Source: an uncultured Pseudomonadota bacterium
GTDB taxonomy: Bacteria > Pseudomonadota > Alphaproteobacteria > Rs-D84
NCBI GenBank assembly: GCA_945483255.1
Contig: CALYRP010000060.1
Span: 1-5,125, forward strand
Length of the DNA: 5,125 nucleotides
Reading direction: 5' to 3'
This document shows positions 1 to 4,735 of the stretch, in pieces. A program made the position numbers and the translations under genes. Every line of letters begins with the position of its first letter. Position 1 is the first letter of the stretch. Below the pieces are notes generated by a model, which was not told where the DNA came from, ran no database searches, and worked only from the letters and a program-made list of their open reading frames with translations.

Positions 1-43
1 AGAATAAACGATATGTTAAATCATTATAAAGAAATAATAAAAT

Positions 44-68
44 AATTAAATCGACACAAAGGTCGGTT
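44..68 (-). terminator. Rho-independent terminator, minus strand, distal copy
   Basis: Read on the minus strand, AACCGAC (68-62) pairs with GTCGATT (55-49) around a 6-nt loop, with one A-C mismatch at 51/66. It is followed by a U-rich tail running through 48-31. It is a near copy of the terminator after the tRNA-Gly gene. Its position suggests that something transcribed leftwards through 76-320 ends here. The AT-rich bases 1-43 hold only this tail and nothing else I recognise. Confidence 0.6.
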
Positions 69-94
69 GAATTTTTGGTGCGGGCGAAGGGAAT
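44..94. repeat. Direct repeat, copy 1 (tRNA-Gly 3' end plus terminator)
   Basis: These 51 bp match 321-371 at 49 of 51 positions, with an exact offset of 277 bp; the mismatches are 51/328 and 75/352. The repeat covers the last 19 nt of the minus-strand tRNA-Gly, including CCA, and the 32 bp beyond it that form the terminator. Similarity stops sharply at 95 (c against t at 372) and at 43. It could be a displaced att-like tRNA tail or a local duplication; no integrase is visible in the window. Confidence 0.9.
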
Positions 95-165
95 CCGAGT
101 GTATAAACACACAATGAGTTGCGTTATTAGCAACGAATTGATGTGTGCATAACAAGGATGCCCGC
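76..165 (-). ncRNA. Candidate tRNA-like structured RNA with CCA end
   Basis: On the minus strand this 90-nt stretch begins GCGGGCATCC and ends GCCCGCACCA. The two ends can pair: GCGGGC (165-160) with GCCCGC (85-80), and ATCC (159-156) with GGAT (96-93). Inside is a long imperfect hairpin (107-146; 5+4+5 bp) whose tip is a 5-bp stem with a 7-nt loop, the size of an anticodon arm, but position 33 is A instead of U. A second small hairpin, GTGTG-TTTA-TACAC, resembles a long variable arm. No proper T arm (GTTC loop) is present, so it is not an ordinary tRNA. It may be a decayed tRNA-Gly copy, a tRNA-like non-coding RNA, or part of a longer leftward transcript ending at the terminator at 68-44. 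The structure is read by eye and function is unknown. Confidence 0.35.
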
Positions 166-189
166 TTCATGCACGACCAACTTTGATCT

Positions 190-312
190 TGGTGCGGGCA
201 AAGGGAGTCCCTTGGCTTTGCCTGCGTGGAAACCGTAACGATTTCGCCACGCTTATGCTTGCAAAATCTACTTGTTTACGAACCCTTTTGTCGGGTTCTC
301 TTCCACCGCCGC
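190..312 (-). other. Structured non-coding region ending in a tRNA-like tail
   Basis: No convincing protein is encoded here on either strand. On the minus strand it ends GCCCGCACCA (199-190), matching the tRNA-Gly tail. Three hairpins precede the tail: GAACCC/GGGTTC around a 7-nt loop (298-280); a strong stem of 5+7 bp with a TTA loop (252-224) and one G-U pair; and AAGGG/CCCTT around ACT (213-201). GCGGGC at 165-160 lies downstream of this tail in the transcript, so a permuted pairing across 199-160 is also possible. I considered permuted tmRNA, but saw no alanine-type G-U acceptor pair and no tag reading frame. A 5' boundary near 312 is a guess. Confidence 0.25.
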
Positions 313-319
313 AATCCAT

Positions 320-345
320 AAATTAAACCGACACAAAGGTCGGTT
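320..345 (-). terminator. Terminator of tRNA-Gly
   Basis: On the minus strand AACCGAC (345-339) pairs perfectly with GTCGGTT (332-326) across the loop CTTTGT, followed by TAATTT. It begins 7 nt after the tRNA CCA. The U tract is short, so some read-through into 44-320 is possible. Confidence 0.7.
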
Positions 346-371
346 GAATTTCTGGTGCGGGCGAAGGGAAT
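321..371. repeat. Direct repeat, copy 2 (within tRNA-Gly)
   Basis: This is the partner of 44-94 and forms the intact 3' end of the tRNA-Gly gene plus its terminator. A third, shorter version of the tail lies at 190-210, where 18 of 21 positions match this copy and the differences fall after the CCA and acceptor bases. That copy lacks the terminator part. Confidence 0.9.
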
Positions 372-426
372 TGAACCCTCGTCTAAAGCTTGGGAAGCTT
401 TCGTTCTGCCATTATACCACGCCCGC
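353..426 (-). tRNA. tRNA-Gly, anticodon CCC
   Basis: The minus strand gives a 74-nt cloverleaf with an encoded CCA (355-353). The 7-bp acceptor is GCGGGCG (426-420) with CGCCCGC (363-357). The anticodon stem AAAGC/GCTTT encloses the loop TTCCCAA, putting CCC at 394-392, which reads the GGG glycine codon. The T arm is GAGGG/CCCTT with loop TTCAATT; the G-T closing pair is acceptable. The discriminator base is A, whereas E. coli tRNA-Gly has U. The sequence closely resembles E. coli tRNA-Gly(CCC) as I remember it. It has its own promoter and terminator and points away from rpsP. Confidence 0.97.
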
Positions 427-437
427 AATTTGAACGA

Positions 438-466
438 ATAATATATCAATCACAGTTATTTGTCCA
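438..466 (-). promoter_or_regulatory. Sigma70-type promoter of tRNA-Gly
   Basis: On the minus strand TGGACA (466-461) and TATTAT (443-438) are separated by 17 bp. The predicted transcription start is near 431, about 5 nt before the tRNA, as expected for a single tRNA gene with a short 5' leader. Confidence 0.65.
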
Positions 467-484
467 GAATTTAATAATAAATAT

Positions 485-513
485 TTGACTTTATGCATTT
501 TTTAATACATAAT
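485..513 (+). promoter_or_regulatory. Sigma70-type promoter of the rpsP operon
   Basis: TTGACT (485-490) and CATAAT (508-513) are separated by 17 bp, giving a predicted start near 520. Its -35 box sits 18 bp from the -35 box of the divergent tRNA promoter, so the two polymerase sites are back to back. The 5' leader to the rpsP ATG would be about 175 nt. Confidence 0.65.
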
Positions 514-519
514 ATCCCT

Positions 520-695
520 GCAAATCCCAAAGATTGCCATTAATAATAATCCTGTGTGCGGTATGCACAAGGAACATCAACCGGCGAGTTTTCGCTCTTG
601 ATGGCGGTTTTGTTTGTGGCGTTTTCGGGAAAAAAAGATAACCCACCGTCGCCAAAGGCTGTGGTGGACAAGCAAAAAACAAGGAGCAAAATAAA
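520..695 (+). promoter_or_regulatory. Structured rpsP leader, candidate regulatory RNA
   Basis: This long leader is less AT-rich than the promoter region before it. Three hairpins are visible: 551-572 (CCT and TGTGC paired with GCACA and AGG, one bulge); 575-603 (CATCAA with TTGATG, enclosing GCGA/TCGC); and 643-667 (CCACC with GGTGG, enclosing GCC/GGC). The last ends 13 nt before the rpsP ribosome binding site. I do not recognise a known riboswitch or ribosomal-protein leader. A 38-codon ATG frame (601-717) runs through it and over the rpsP start without a Shine-Dalgarno sequence, so it is not called as a gene. A 63-codon minus-strand frame (491-682) is probably a shadow. Confidence 0.4.
681..686 (+). 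promoter_or_regulatory. rpsP ribosome binding site
   Basis: AAGGAG lies 9 nt before the ATG at 696. It is the best Shine-Dalgarno match in the window and fits a highly expressed ribosomal protein. Confidence 0.85.
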
Positions 696-1157
696 ATGGC
701 AACAGTTATCAGATTAGCACGTTATGGTGCAAAAAAACGTCCTTATTATCACGTAGTCGTTACAGATTCTCGTAATGCACGTAATTCGGGGGCAATTTTG
801 GAAACAGTTGGTAAATACAACCCAATGTTGGCAAAAGATGATGCAAAACGCGTTGTTTTGGATATTGAAAAAGTAAAATCTTGGATGGCCAAGGGCGCAA
901 AACCATCTGACCGTGTTTACAAATTCTTGGTAAATGCGGGCTTGGTTGCTGCAAAACCAATTCCAAATCAAACAAAGAAAAATCAACCATCTGAAAAAAC
1001 ACAGATGAAAGCGAAAGACAAAGCCGACAAATTGGCAAAAATCGCAGAAGAAAAAGCAGCTGCAGAAGCCGCCGCAAAGGCTGCCGCAGAAGCACCTGCG
1101 CAAGAAGCAGCTGAAACACCAGCCGAAGAAACAGCATCAGAAGCTGTTGCTGAATAA
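696..1157 (+). CDS. rpsP: 30S ribosomal protein bS16
   Basis: Structural protein of the small ribosomal subunit that binds 16S rRNA and helps 30S assembly. Residues 1-80 form the S16 domain: the start MATVIRLARYGAKKRPYYHV, then DSRNARNSG and LETVGKYNP, are diagnostic. With 153 residues it is much longer than E. coli S16 (82). Residues from about 85 form a low-complexity tail, first Lys-rich, then Ala/Glu repeats; such acidic-alanine tails are common in alphaproteobacterial S16 and probably lie on the ribosome surface. The start is fixed by AAGGAG 9 nt upstream and by the conserved N-terminus. It is the first gene of the rpsP-rimM-trmD-rplS cluster and is separated from rimM by a strong hairpin, which may let it be made in excess over RimM and TrmD. 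Confidence 0.97.
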   Translation: MATVIRLARYGAKKRPYYHVVVTDSRNARNSGAILETVGKYNPMLAKDDAKRVVLDIEKVKSWMAKGAKPSDRVYKFLVNAGLVAAKPIPNQTKKNQPSEKTQMKAKDKADKLAKIAEEKAAAEAAAKAAAEAPAQEAAETPAEETASEAVAE

Positions 1158-1170
1158 TATTTTGCTTTAT

Positions 1171-1204
1171 AACCTGGCGGGTGATACCGCCAGGTTTGGT
1201 TTTA
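1171..1204 (+). terminator. Intergenic hairpin, terminator or attenuator
   Basis: AACCTGGCGG (1171-1180) pairs perfectly over 10 bp with CCGCCAGGTT (1187-1196) around the 6-nt loop GTGATA. The tail TGGTTTTAATAT has only a weak T run. The hairpin lies 13 nt after the rpsP stop and ends 15 nt before the rimM ATG. Because rimM-trmD-rplS has no obvious promoter of its own, partial termination that lowers downstream expression, or a 3' end protecting the rpsP message, is more likely than a full stop. Confidence 0.75.
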
Positions 1205-1211
1205 ATATAAC

Positions 1212-1673
1212 ATGAATGAAAACAATAAAATCTTGGTTGGGAAAATTGTTACACCCCAGGGAATTCGCGGTGAATTTCGTGTGCAAAGTTTTGCTGCGTC
1301 ACCAAACGATTTTAAATCTTTTCATATTATATGCGATAAATGCGAATCCAATCAATTCCATTTTGTTCGTGTGTTAAAGCAAAATATTATAATTGCAAAA
1401 ATAGACGGTATTACGGACAGAAATACCGTTGAATCATTACGTGGAACAGAATTATTTATTTTGCGTGATGATTTACCAAAATTAAAAGAAAACGAATACT
1501 ATCAATCTGATTTAATTGGGTTTGATGTTATTCGCGGCGGGACAAAGATAGGCATCGTTGATTGTTTTCAAAACTTTGGTGGTGGCGATATTATCGAATT
1601 AGATAACGGAGATATGGTTTCTTTTAAAAACGCAGATGTTGATGTCAAAAACAAAACAATAAAGGTGATATAA
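1212..1673 (+). CDS. rimM: Ribosome maturation factor RimM
   Basis: Assembly factor for the 30S head domain. In known RimM proteins the PRC-barrel binds uS19 and helps 16S rRNA processing. Residues 7-85 are the N-terminal RimM domain, starting with VGKIVTPQGIRGEFRV; the usual His of the H-G-x-R-G-E motif is Gln here. LRGTELFILRDDLP and EYYQSDLIGFDV mark the join to the C-terminal PRC-barrel (about 95-153), where FGGGDIIEL is typical. At 153 residues it is slightly shorter than most RimM proteins (about 165-185), mainly because the C-terminus stops just after the last barrel strand. No Shine-Dalgarno sequence precedes the ATG, and the hairpin after rpsP ends only 15 nt upstream, so initiation may be weak. 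It is followed directly by a small ORF and then trmD. Confidence 0.95.
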   Translation: MNENNKILVGKIVTPQGIRGEFRVQSFAASPNDFKSFHIICDKCESNQFHFVRVLKQNIIIAKIDGITDRNTVESLRGTELFILRDDLPKLKENEYYQSDLIGFDVIRGGTKIGIVDCFQNFGGGDIIELDNGDMVSFKNADVDVKNKTIKVI

Positions 1674-1772
1674 ATGCAAAAAAGTTTTAGGGTCCCTGAT
1701 GGTTTTGCTGATGAAAAATGTATTAATGCCACAAAATTGGTTATGGGTTTTATGGACTCCCAAATATGGTAA
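1674..1772 (+). CDS. Small ORF between rimM and trmD, function unknown
   Basis: This 32-codon ORF starts on the base after the rimM stop codon and ends 14 nt before the trmD ATG. A good Shine-Dalgarno sequence (AAAGGTG, 1661-1667, inside the rimM end) stands 6 nt before its ATG, better than those of rimM or trmD. The product starts MQKSFRVPDGFADE, has one Cys near residue 16, and ends MGFMDSQIW; there is no signal peptide or membrane segment. I do not recognise a family. It could be a genuine small protein, a translational coupler carrying ribosomes from rimM to trmD, or a chance frame. Placement and the ribosome binding site favour translation; conservation is unknown. Confidence 0.5.
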   Translation: MQKSFRVPDGFADEKCINATKLVMGFMDSQIW

Positions 1773-1786
1773 TAAACGGACGATAA

Positions 1787-2461
1787 ATGCATTTTAATAT
1801 ATTGACTGTTTTTCCGGAAATGTTCCCCGGCACCCTTGATAAAGGGGTTGTTGGACGTGCACTTGACAAAGGTATTTGGTCTTATAAAACAATCAATATT
1901 CGTGATTTTGCAATAAATAACTACGGCAGTGTGGATGACGAACAATTTGGTGGCGGTGCCGGGATGGTCATGCGCCCAGATGTATTGGGAAATGCCATTG
2001 ATTCCATTGAAAATCCTGGGAAAATTATATTCTTTTCACCGCGCGGGCGCGTTTTGAATCAAAAATTAGTGCACGAATATGCAAAATGTGATACAATAAC
2101 CCTGCTTTGTGGTCGATATGAAGGTATTGATCAACGGGTAATTGACGCATATGATATCGAAGAAGTATCTATCGGTGATTATGTGTTATCTGGCGGCGAA
2201 ATCGCGGCGCAAGTTTTAGTTGACAGCGCCGTTCGCGTGTTGGATAATGTATTGGGTGGCGGCGCTGAAGCCGTCCAAAATGAAAGTTTCGAAATCGGCG
2301 GGCTTGAATGGCCATTATACACCCGTCCGTCAGTATGGCGTGGACACAAAGTCCCAGAAGTCCTGCTGTCCGGTCACCATGGCAATATCGAACGGTGGCG
2401 GAAACAACAATCGGCTGACATAACAAAAGAACGTCGACCGGATTTAATAAAGGAAAACTAA
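1787..2461 (+). CDS. trmD: tRNA (guanine-N1)-methyltransferase TrmD
   Basis: Uses S-adenosylmethionine to make m1G at position 37 of tRNAs reading CNN-type codons, which prevents +1 frameshifting. It belongs to the SPOUT class with a trefoil knot and acts as a dimer. Visible motifs in order: LTVFPEMFPGTLDKGVVGRA (residues 6-25), SVDDEQFGGGAGMVMRP (48-64), FSPRGR, LLCGRYEGIDQRVID (knot), VSIGDYVLSGGEIAA (knot and SAM site), and YTRPSVWRGHKVPEVLLSGH. The Arg matching E. coli R154 is present (SAVR). The residue aligned to the catalytic D169 appears to be Glu (NESF). It has 224 residues and ends soon after RRPDL, shorter than E. coli (255) but containing all core blocks. The ribosome binding site is weak (ACGGACG). 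Confidence 0.96.
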   Translation: MHFNILTVFPEMFPGTLDKGVVGRALDKGIWSYKTINIRDFAINNYGSVDDEQFGGGAGMVMRPDVLGNAIDSIENPGKIIFFSPRGRVLNQKLVHEYAKCDTITLLCGRYEGIDQRVIDAYDIEEVSIGDYVLSGGEIAAQVLVDSAVRVLDNVLGGGAEAVQNESFEIGGLEWPLYTRPSVWRGHKVPEVLLSGHHGNIERWRKQQSADITKERRPDLIKEN

Positions 2462-2462
2462 A

Positions 2463-2852
2463 ATGAGCATAATTAAAAAAATTGAACAAGAACAAGTTGC
2501 TAAATTGAAAGGTAACAAAGTTATCCCTGAATTCAAAGCGGGTGATACAGTAAAAGTTCATGTTAAAATTAAAGATGGTGATAAATTCCGTATCCAATTA
2601 TTCGAAGGTGTTGTTATTGCACGCGATGGCGGAAACGGAAATAATGCTTCTTTCACTGTACGTCGTGAATCTTATGGCGTTGGTGTAGAACGCAAATTCC
2701 CATTATACAGCCCAGCAATCGAAAAGATTGAAAAAGTTCGTGTCGGTAAAGTCCGTCGTTCGAAATTGTTCTTCTTGCGCGGTTTGTCTGGCAAAAAGGC
2801 TCGTATTGTTGAAGATTTGTCTGCAACTGCTAAAAAAAGCAGCGAAGATTAA
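2463..2852 (+). CDS. rplS: 50S ribosomal protein bL19
   Basis: Large-subunit protein located at the interface with the 30S subunit. The family pattern is clear: FKAGDTVKVHVKIKDGDKFR (residues 24-43, with the beta-barrel core following), FEGVVIARDG, FTVRRESYGVGVER, FPLYSPAIEKIEV-like and VRRSKLFFLRGLSGKKARI near the end. At 129 residues the length is normal, with a short Lys/Ser/Glu tail. The ATG lies 1 nt after the trmD stop, with AAGGA (2450-2454) 8 nt upstream inside trmD, so it is translationally linked. No terminator is visible after it, only 33 nt to the next gene, so transcription probably continues. Confidence 0.97.
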   Translation: MSIIKKIEQEQVAKLKGNKVIPEFKAGDTVKVHVKIKDGDKFRIQLFEGVVIARDGGNGNNASFTVRRESYGVGVERKFPLYSPAIEKIEKVRVGKVRRSKLFFLRGLSGKKARIVEDLSATAKKSSED

Positions 2853-2873
2853 TCTTTGCATAAAATAGTTAAC

Positions 2874-2880
2874 GGGGGTG
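2874..2880 (+). promoter_or_regulatory. Ribosome binding site that decides the 2886 start
   Basis: GGGGGTG differs by one base from GGAGGTG and lies 5 nt before the ATG at 2886. No comparable site precedes the earlier in-frame ATG at 2856, and only the later start places the signal peptide at the N-terminus. Confidence 0.75.
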
Positions 2881-2885
2881 CAAAA

Positions 2886-3245
2886 ATGAGAATACTAAAA
2901 CAATTGTGTTTCGTTTTAACACCCCTGTTTTTATTATCTGGTTCCCCTGCTTTTGCATATGTTGAAAAAGATACAGCTGTTTTGCGTATTATGAACAAGG
3001 CGGCTGGGAAAACCCAAATTGTTTCTGGCGTTGTTGGAAATACAATTCAACACGATGGATTAACAATTACAATTCGTAATTGCAAACAAAGTGATCCATT
3101 TGATGCCGAAAACTTTTTTGTCTTTCTTGAAATTTATACAAAAACAGATGGTCGAATTTTTAGTGGTTGGATGAATCATAATGAACCTGGTCAAAACCCG
3201 TTGCAAGATAATACTTATGATGTGTGGCTTGAAAAGTGTGAATAA
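2886..3245 (+). CDS. Secreted DUF2155-family protein
   Basis: A predicted exported protein of 119 residues. Residues 1-24 are a signal peptide: MRILK, a hydrophobic core LCFVLTPLFLL, and a likely cleavage after AFA. The mature part carries the DUF2155 pattern as I know it: AVLRIMNKAAGKTQ, a central Gly-Leu strand (HDGLTITIRNC), FFVFLEIY, FSGWM (92-96), and YDVW followed by Cys near the end. Cys 66 and Cys 118 could form a disulphide in the periplasm. The biochemical role of the family is not known to me. An in-frame ATG at 2856 would add 10 residues but lacks a ribosome binding site and would bury the signal peptide. It lies between rplS and a small membrane protein, in the same direction and tightly spaced. 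Confidence 0.85.
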   Translation: MRILKQLCFVLTPLFLLSGSPAFAYVEKDTAVLRIMNKAAGKTQIVSGVVGNTIQHDGLTITIRNCKQSDPFDAENFFVFLEIYTKTDGRIFSGWMNHNEPGQNPLQDNTYDVWLEKCE

Positions 3246-3247
3246 AA

Positions 3248-3562
3248 ATGAATATACGACAAATTAAATTATTTATAAAAGCATCTATTATAATTTTTGT
3301 TTTGATGACTTTCATTATACTTGGTTTGTTTATGCGACCAAATCAAACATTTGAAAACGCACGTATGGGGAAATGGTTTTCTTTAAACGAACAACAACGT
3401 ATTGAAACAATCAATCGCGTTGTTTCAAAACCAATTAATCAAGATTTATTAATAAAATGTGTCGATAAAATCGCATTTTTGCCACATGCAAACGACATGC
3501 AAATTCAATATGCAATTGTGCTTTGCGATAAAGCCATAATTCAAAATGAAGAACAAAAATGA
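3248..3562 (+). CDS. Small single-pass membrane protein, function unknown
   Basis: This 104-residue protein begins MNIRQIKLFIK, followed by one hydrophobic segment at about residues 11-29 (ASIIIFVLMTFIILGLFM) and then a polar part. With positive residues before the helix, an inner-membrane anchor with the rest in the periplasm is likely; the absence of an AxA-type site argues against cleavage. The polar part holds two Cys (near 70 and 93) and looks helical. I do not recognise a family. It starts 2 nt after the DUF2155 gene and overlaps tsaD by 4 nt (ATGA), so it is probably translationally coupled to both. No good Shine-Dalgarno sequence is seen. Confidence 0.8.
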   Translation: MNIRQIKLFIKASIIIFVLMTFIILGLFMRPNQTFENARMGKWFSLNEQQRIETINRVVSKPINQDLLIKCVDKIAFLPHANDMQIQYAIVLCDKAIIQNEEQK

Positions 3563-4683
3563 ATAACGAAAATTTAATTATAACAGATATGGGGTCTACA
3601 TCACCAAATGCGCATTCTGATAAATCAGTGCTTTGTTTGGGGATTGAATCATCTTGCGACGAAACCAGTGCGGCAATCGTGGACAGCGACCGCAATATTT
3701 TATCGCATATTATTTATTCACAAATCCCAGAACATCAAAAATATGGTGGCGTTGTTCCAGAATTAGCGGCGCGTGCACATATTTTGGCAATTGATGAAGT
3801 AATTAAATTAACGCTGGAACGCGCAAACAAAACAATTGATGATATTGATGTTATTGCAGCAACCGCTGGGCCTGGTTTAATTGGCGGTGTATTAGTTGGA
3901 TGGATGGCGGCAAATGGTATCGCAAACGCGACAAACAAACCATTGGTCGCAGTTAATCATTTGGAAGGACACGCACTTGTTCCACGCCTTAAATCCACGT
4001 CTGCTACTGATTCTGCGACAAATATAGATGTAGAATTTCCATATTTGTTAATGTTGGCATCTGGTGGACATTGTCAGATTTTATTGGTCCATGGTGTCGG
4101 ACAATATGAATTAATCGGACAAACATTGGATGACAGCGCTGGCGAAGCCTTTGACAAGATTTCAAAAATGTTGGGATTGGGATATCCTGGTGGGCCAATT
4201 GTTGATAAACGCGCACAATCGGGTGATAAAAAACGTTTTCATTTTCCACGACCATTATGCGATAAACCAGGATGCGATTTCTCGTTTTCTGGCATAAAAA
4301 CTGCGGCACGTATGATGTTGGATAAAACACCTGAATCAGATATTGATGAAACATTTATAAATGATTTTTGTGCATCTTTTCAATCTGCGGTGGTTGATTG
4401 TATCACAAACAGATTACACAACGCATTACATGATGAACGCGTAAAAAACGCGCACCCAAAAACAATGGTTGTTGCTGGCGGCGTTGCTAAAAACAGCGCT
4501 GTGCGCGCTGCAATGGAAGAATTGGCAAACAAATCTGGTATGTTATTTGCCGCACCACCAATGAGTTTATGTACTGATAATGGCGCAATGATTGCGTGGG
4601 CTGGACTTGAAAATTATCGTATTGGCAAGGTTGTTTCTGAACCGATTGCGCCCCGCCCCCGTTGGCCATTGACCGAATTATAA
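3559..4683 (+). CDS. tsaD: tRNA N6-adenosine threonylcarbamoyltransferase TsaD
   Basis: Catalytic subunit that transfers the threonylcarbamoyl group from TC-AMP to A37 of ANN-reading tRNAs (t6A), working with TsaB and TsaE in the cytoplasm. It has the ASKHA fold. Visible blocks: CLGIESSCDETSAAIVD (26-42), GGVVPELAARAH (63-74), AATAGPGLIGGVLVG (100-114), the metal-binding NHLEGH (H134, H138), ASGGHCQ (167-173), DDSAGEAFDK, GYPGGP, FSFSGIKTA, VVAGGVAKN (304-312) and the third metal ligand D340 in CTDNGAMIAW. At 374 residues it exceeds E. coli TsaD (337), mainly through about 22 extra N-terminal residues before the core. An ATG at 3589 would remove ten of these, but the ATGA overlap with the upstream gene favours 3559. 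It ends at a strong terminator. Confidence 0.96.
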   Translation: MNNENLIITDMGSTSPNAHSDKSVLCLGIESSCDETSAAIVDSDRNILSHIIYSQIPEHQKYGGVVPELAARAHILAIDEVIKLTLERANKTIDDIDVIAATAGPGLIGGVLVGWMAANGIANATNKPLVAVNHLEGHALVPRLKSTSATDSATNIDVEFPYLLMLASGGHCQILLVHGVGQYELIGQTLDDSAGEAFDKISKMLGLGYPGGPIVDKRAQSGDKKRFHFPRPLCDKPGCDFSFSGIKTAARMMLDKTPESDIDETFINDFCASFQSAVVDCITNRLHNALHDERVKNAHPKTMVVAGGVAKNSAVRAAMEELANKSGMLFAAPPMSLCTDNGAMIAWAGLENYRIGKVVSEPIAPRPRWPLTEL

Positions 4684-4691
4684 AATATTGT

Positions 4692-4717
4692 TCCCCACAT
4701 TGATTTGTGGGGATTTT
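4692..4717 (+). terminator. Rho-independent terminator after tsaD
   Basis: TCCCCACA (4692-4699) pairs perfectly with TGTGGGGA (4706-4713) around the loop TTGATT, followed by TTTT. It lies 8 nt after the tsaD stop and closes the long plus-strand gene run. The loop bases are also the -35 box of the next promoter. Confidence 0.85.
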
Positions 4718-4728
4718 AATGTTATAAT
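4700..4728 (+). promoter_or_regulatory. Sigma70-type promoter inside the terminator
   Basis: TTGATT (4700-4705) and a perfect TATAAT (4723-4728) are 17 bp apart. The start site, 7-8 nt after the -10 box, would fall at 4735-4736, on the A of the next ATG, so the transcript would have essentially no leader. Confidence 0.7.
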
Positions 4729-4735
4729 ACTTGTT

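Noticed and set aside
76..165. Selenocysteine or other class II tRNA
   Set aside because: Length and variable-arm hairpin are suggestive, but the anticodon-like loop lacks U33, no TCA anticodon is placed correctly, and the T arm is missing.
76..312. Permuted two-piece tmRNA (ssrA)
   Set aside because: The order tail-spacer-5' acceptor fits, but the acceptor GCGGGC lacks the alanine G-U pair, no GTTC T loop is present, and I found no Ala-Asn-Asp type tag frame on the minus strand.
491..682. 63-codon minus-strand frame over the rpsP leader
   Set aside because: It overlaps the rpsP promoter and leader and has no clear Shine-Dalgarno sequence. The biased composition (Pro, Arg, Lys) looks like a shadow of the leader hairpins.
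601..717. 38-codon ATG frame ahead of rpsP as a gene
   Set aside because: It has no Shine-Dalgarno sequence, overlaps the rpsP start out of frame and resembles nothing I know; kept only as an observation.
714..1137. Long minus-strand frames opposite rpsP
   Set aside because: They mirror the Ala/Glu/Lys-rich rpsP codons, giving Cys/Phe/Leu-rich products with no initiation signals.
2828..2843. CTGC/GCAG hairpin near the rplS end as a terminator
   Set aside because: Only 4 bp with an A-rich loop, inside the coding sequence and with no T run after it.
2856..2885. Earlier start of the DUF2155-like gene
   Set aside because: It has no ribosome binding site and would place ten residues before a clear signal peptide; the GGGGGTG site supports 2886.
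3735..4669. Minus-strand frames opposite tsaD
   Set aside because: All lie within a well-conserved tsaD and have no recognisable motifs or start signals.
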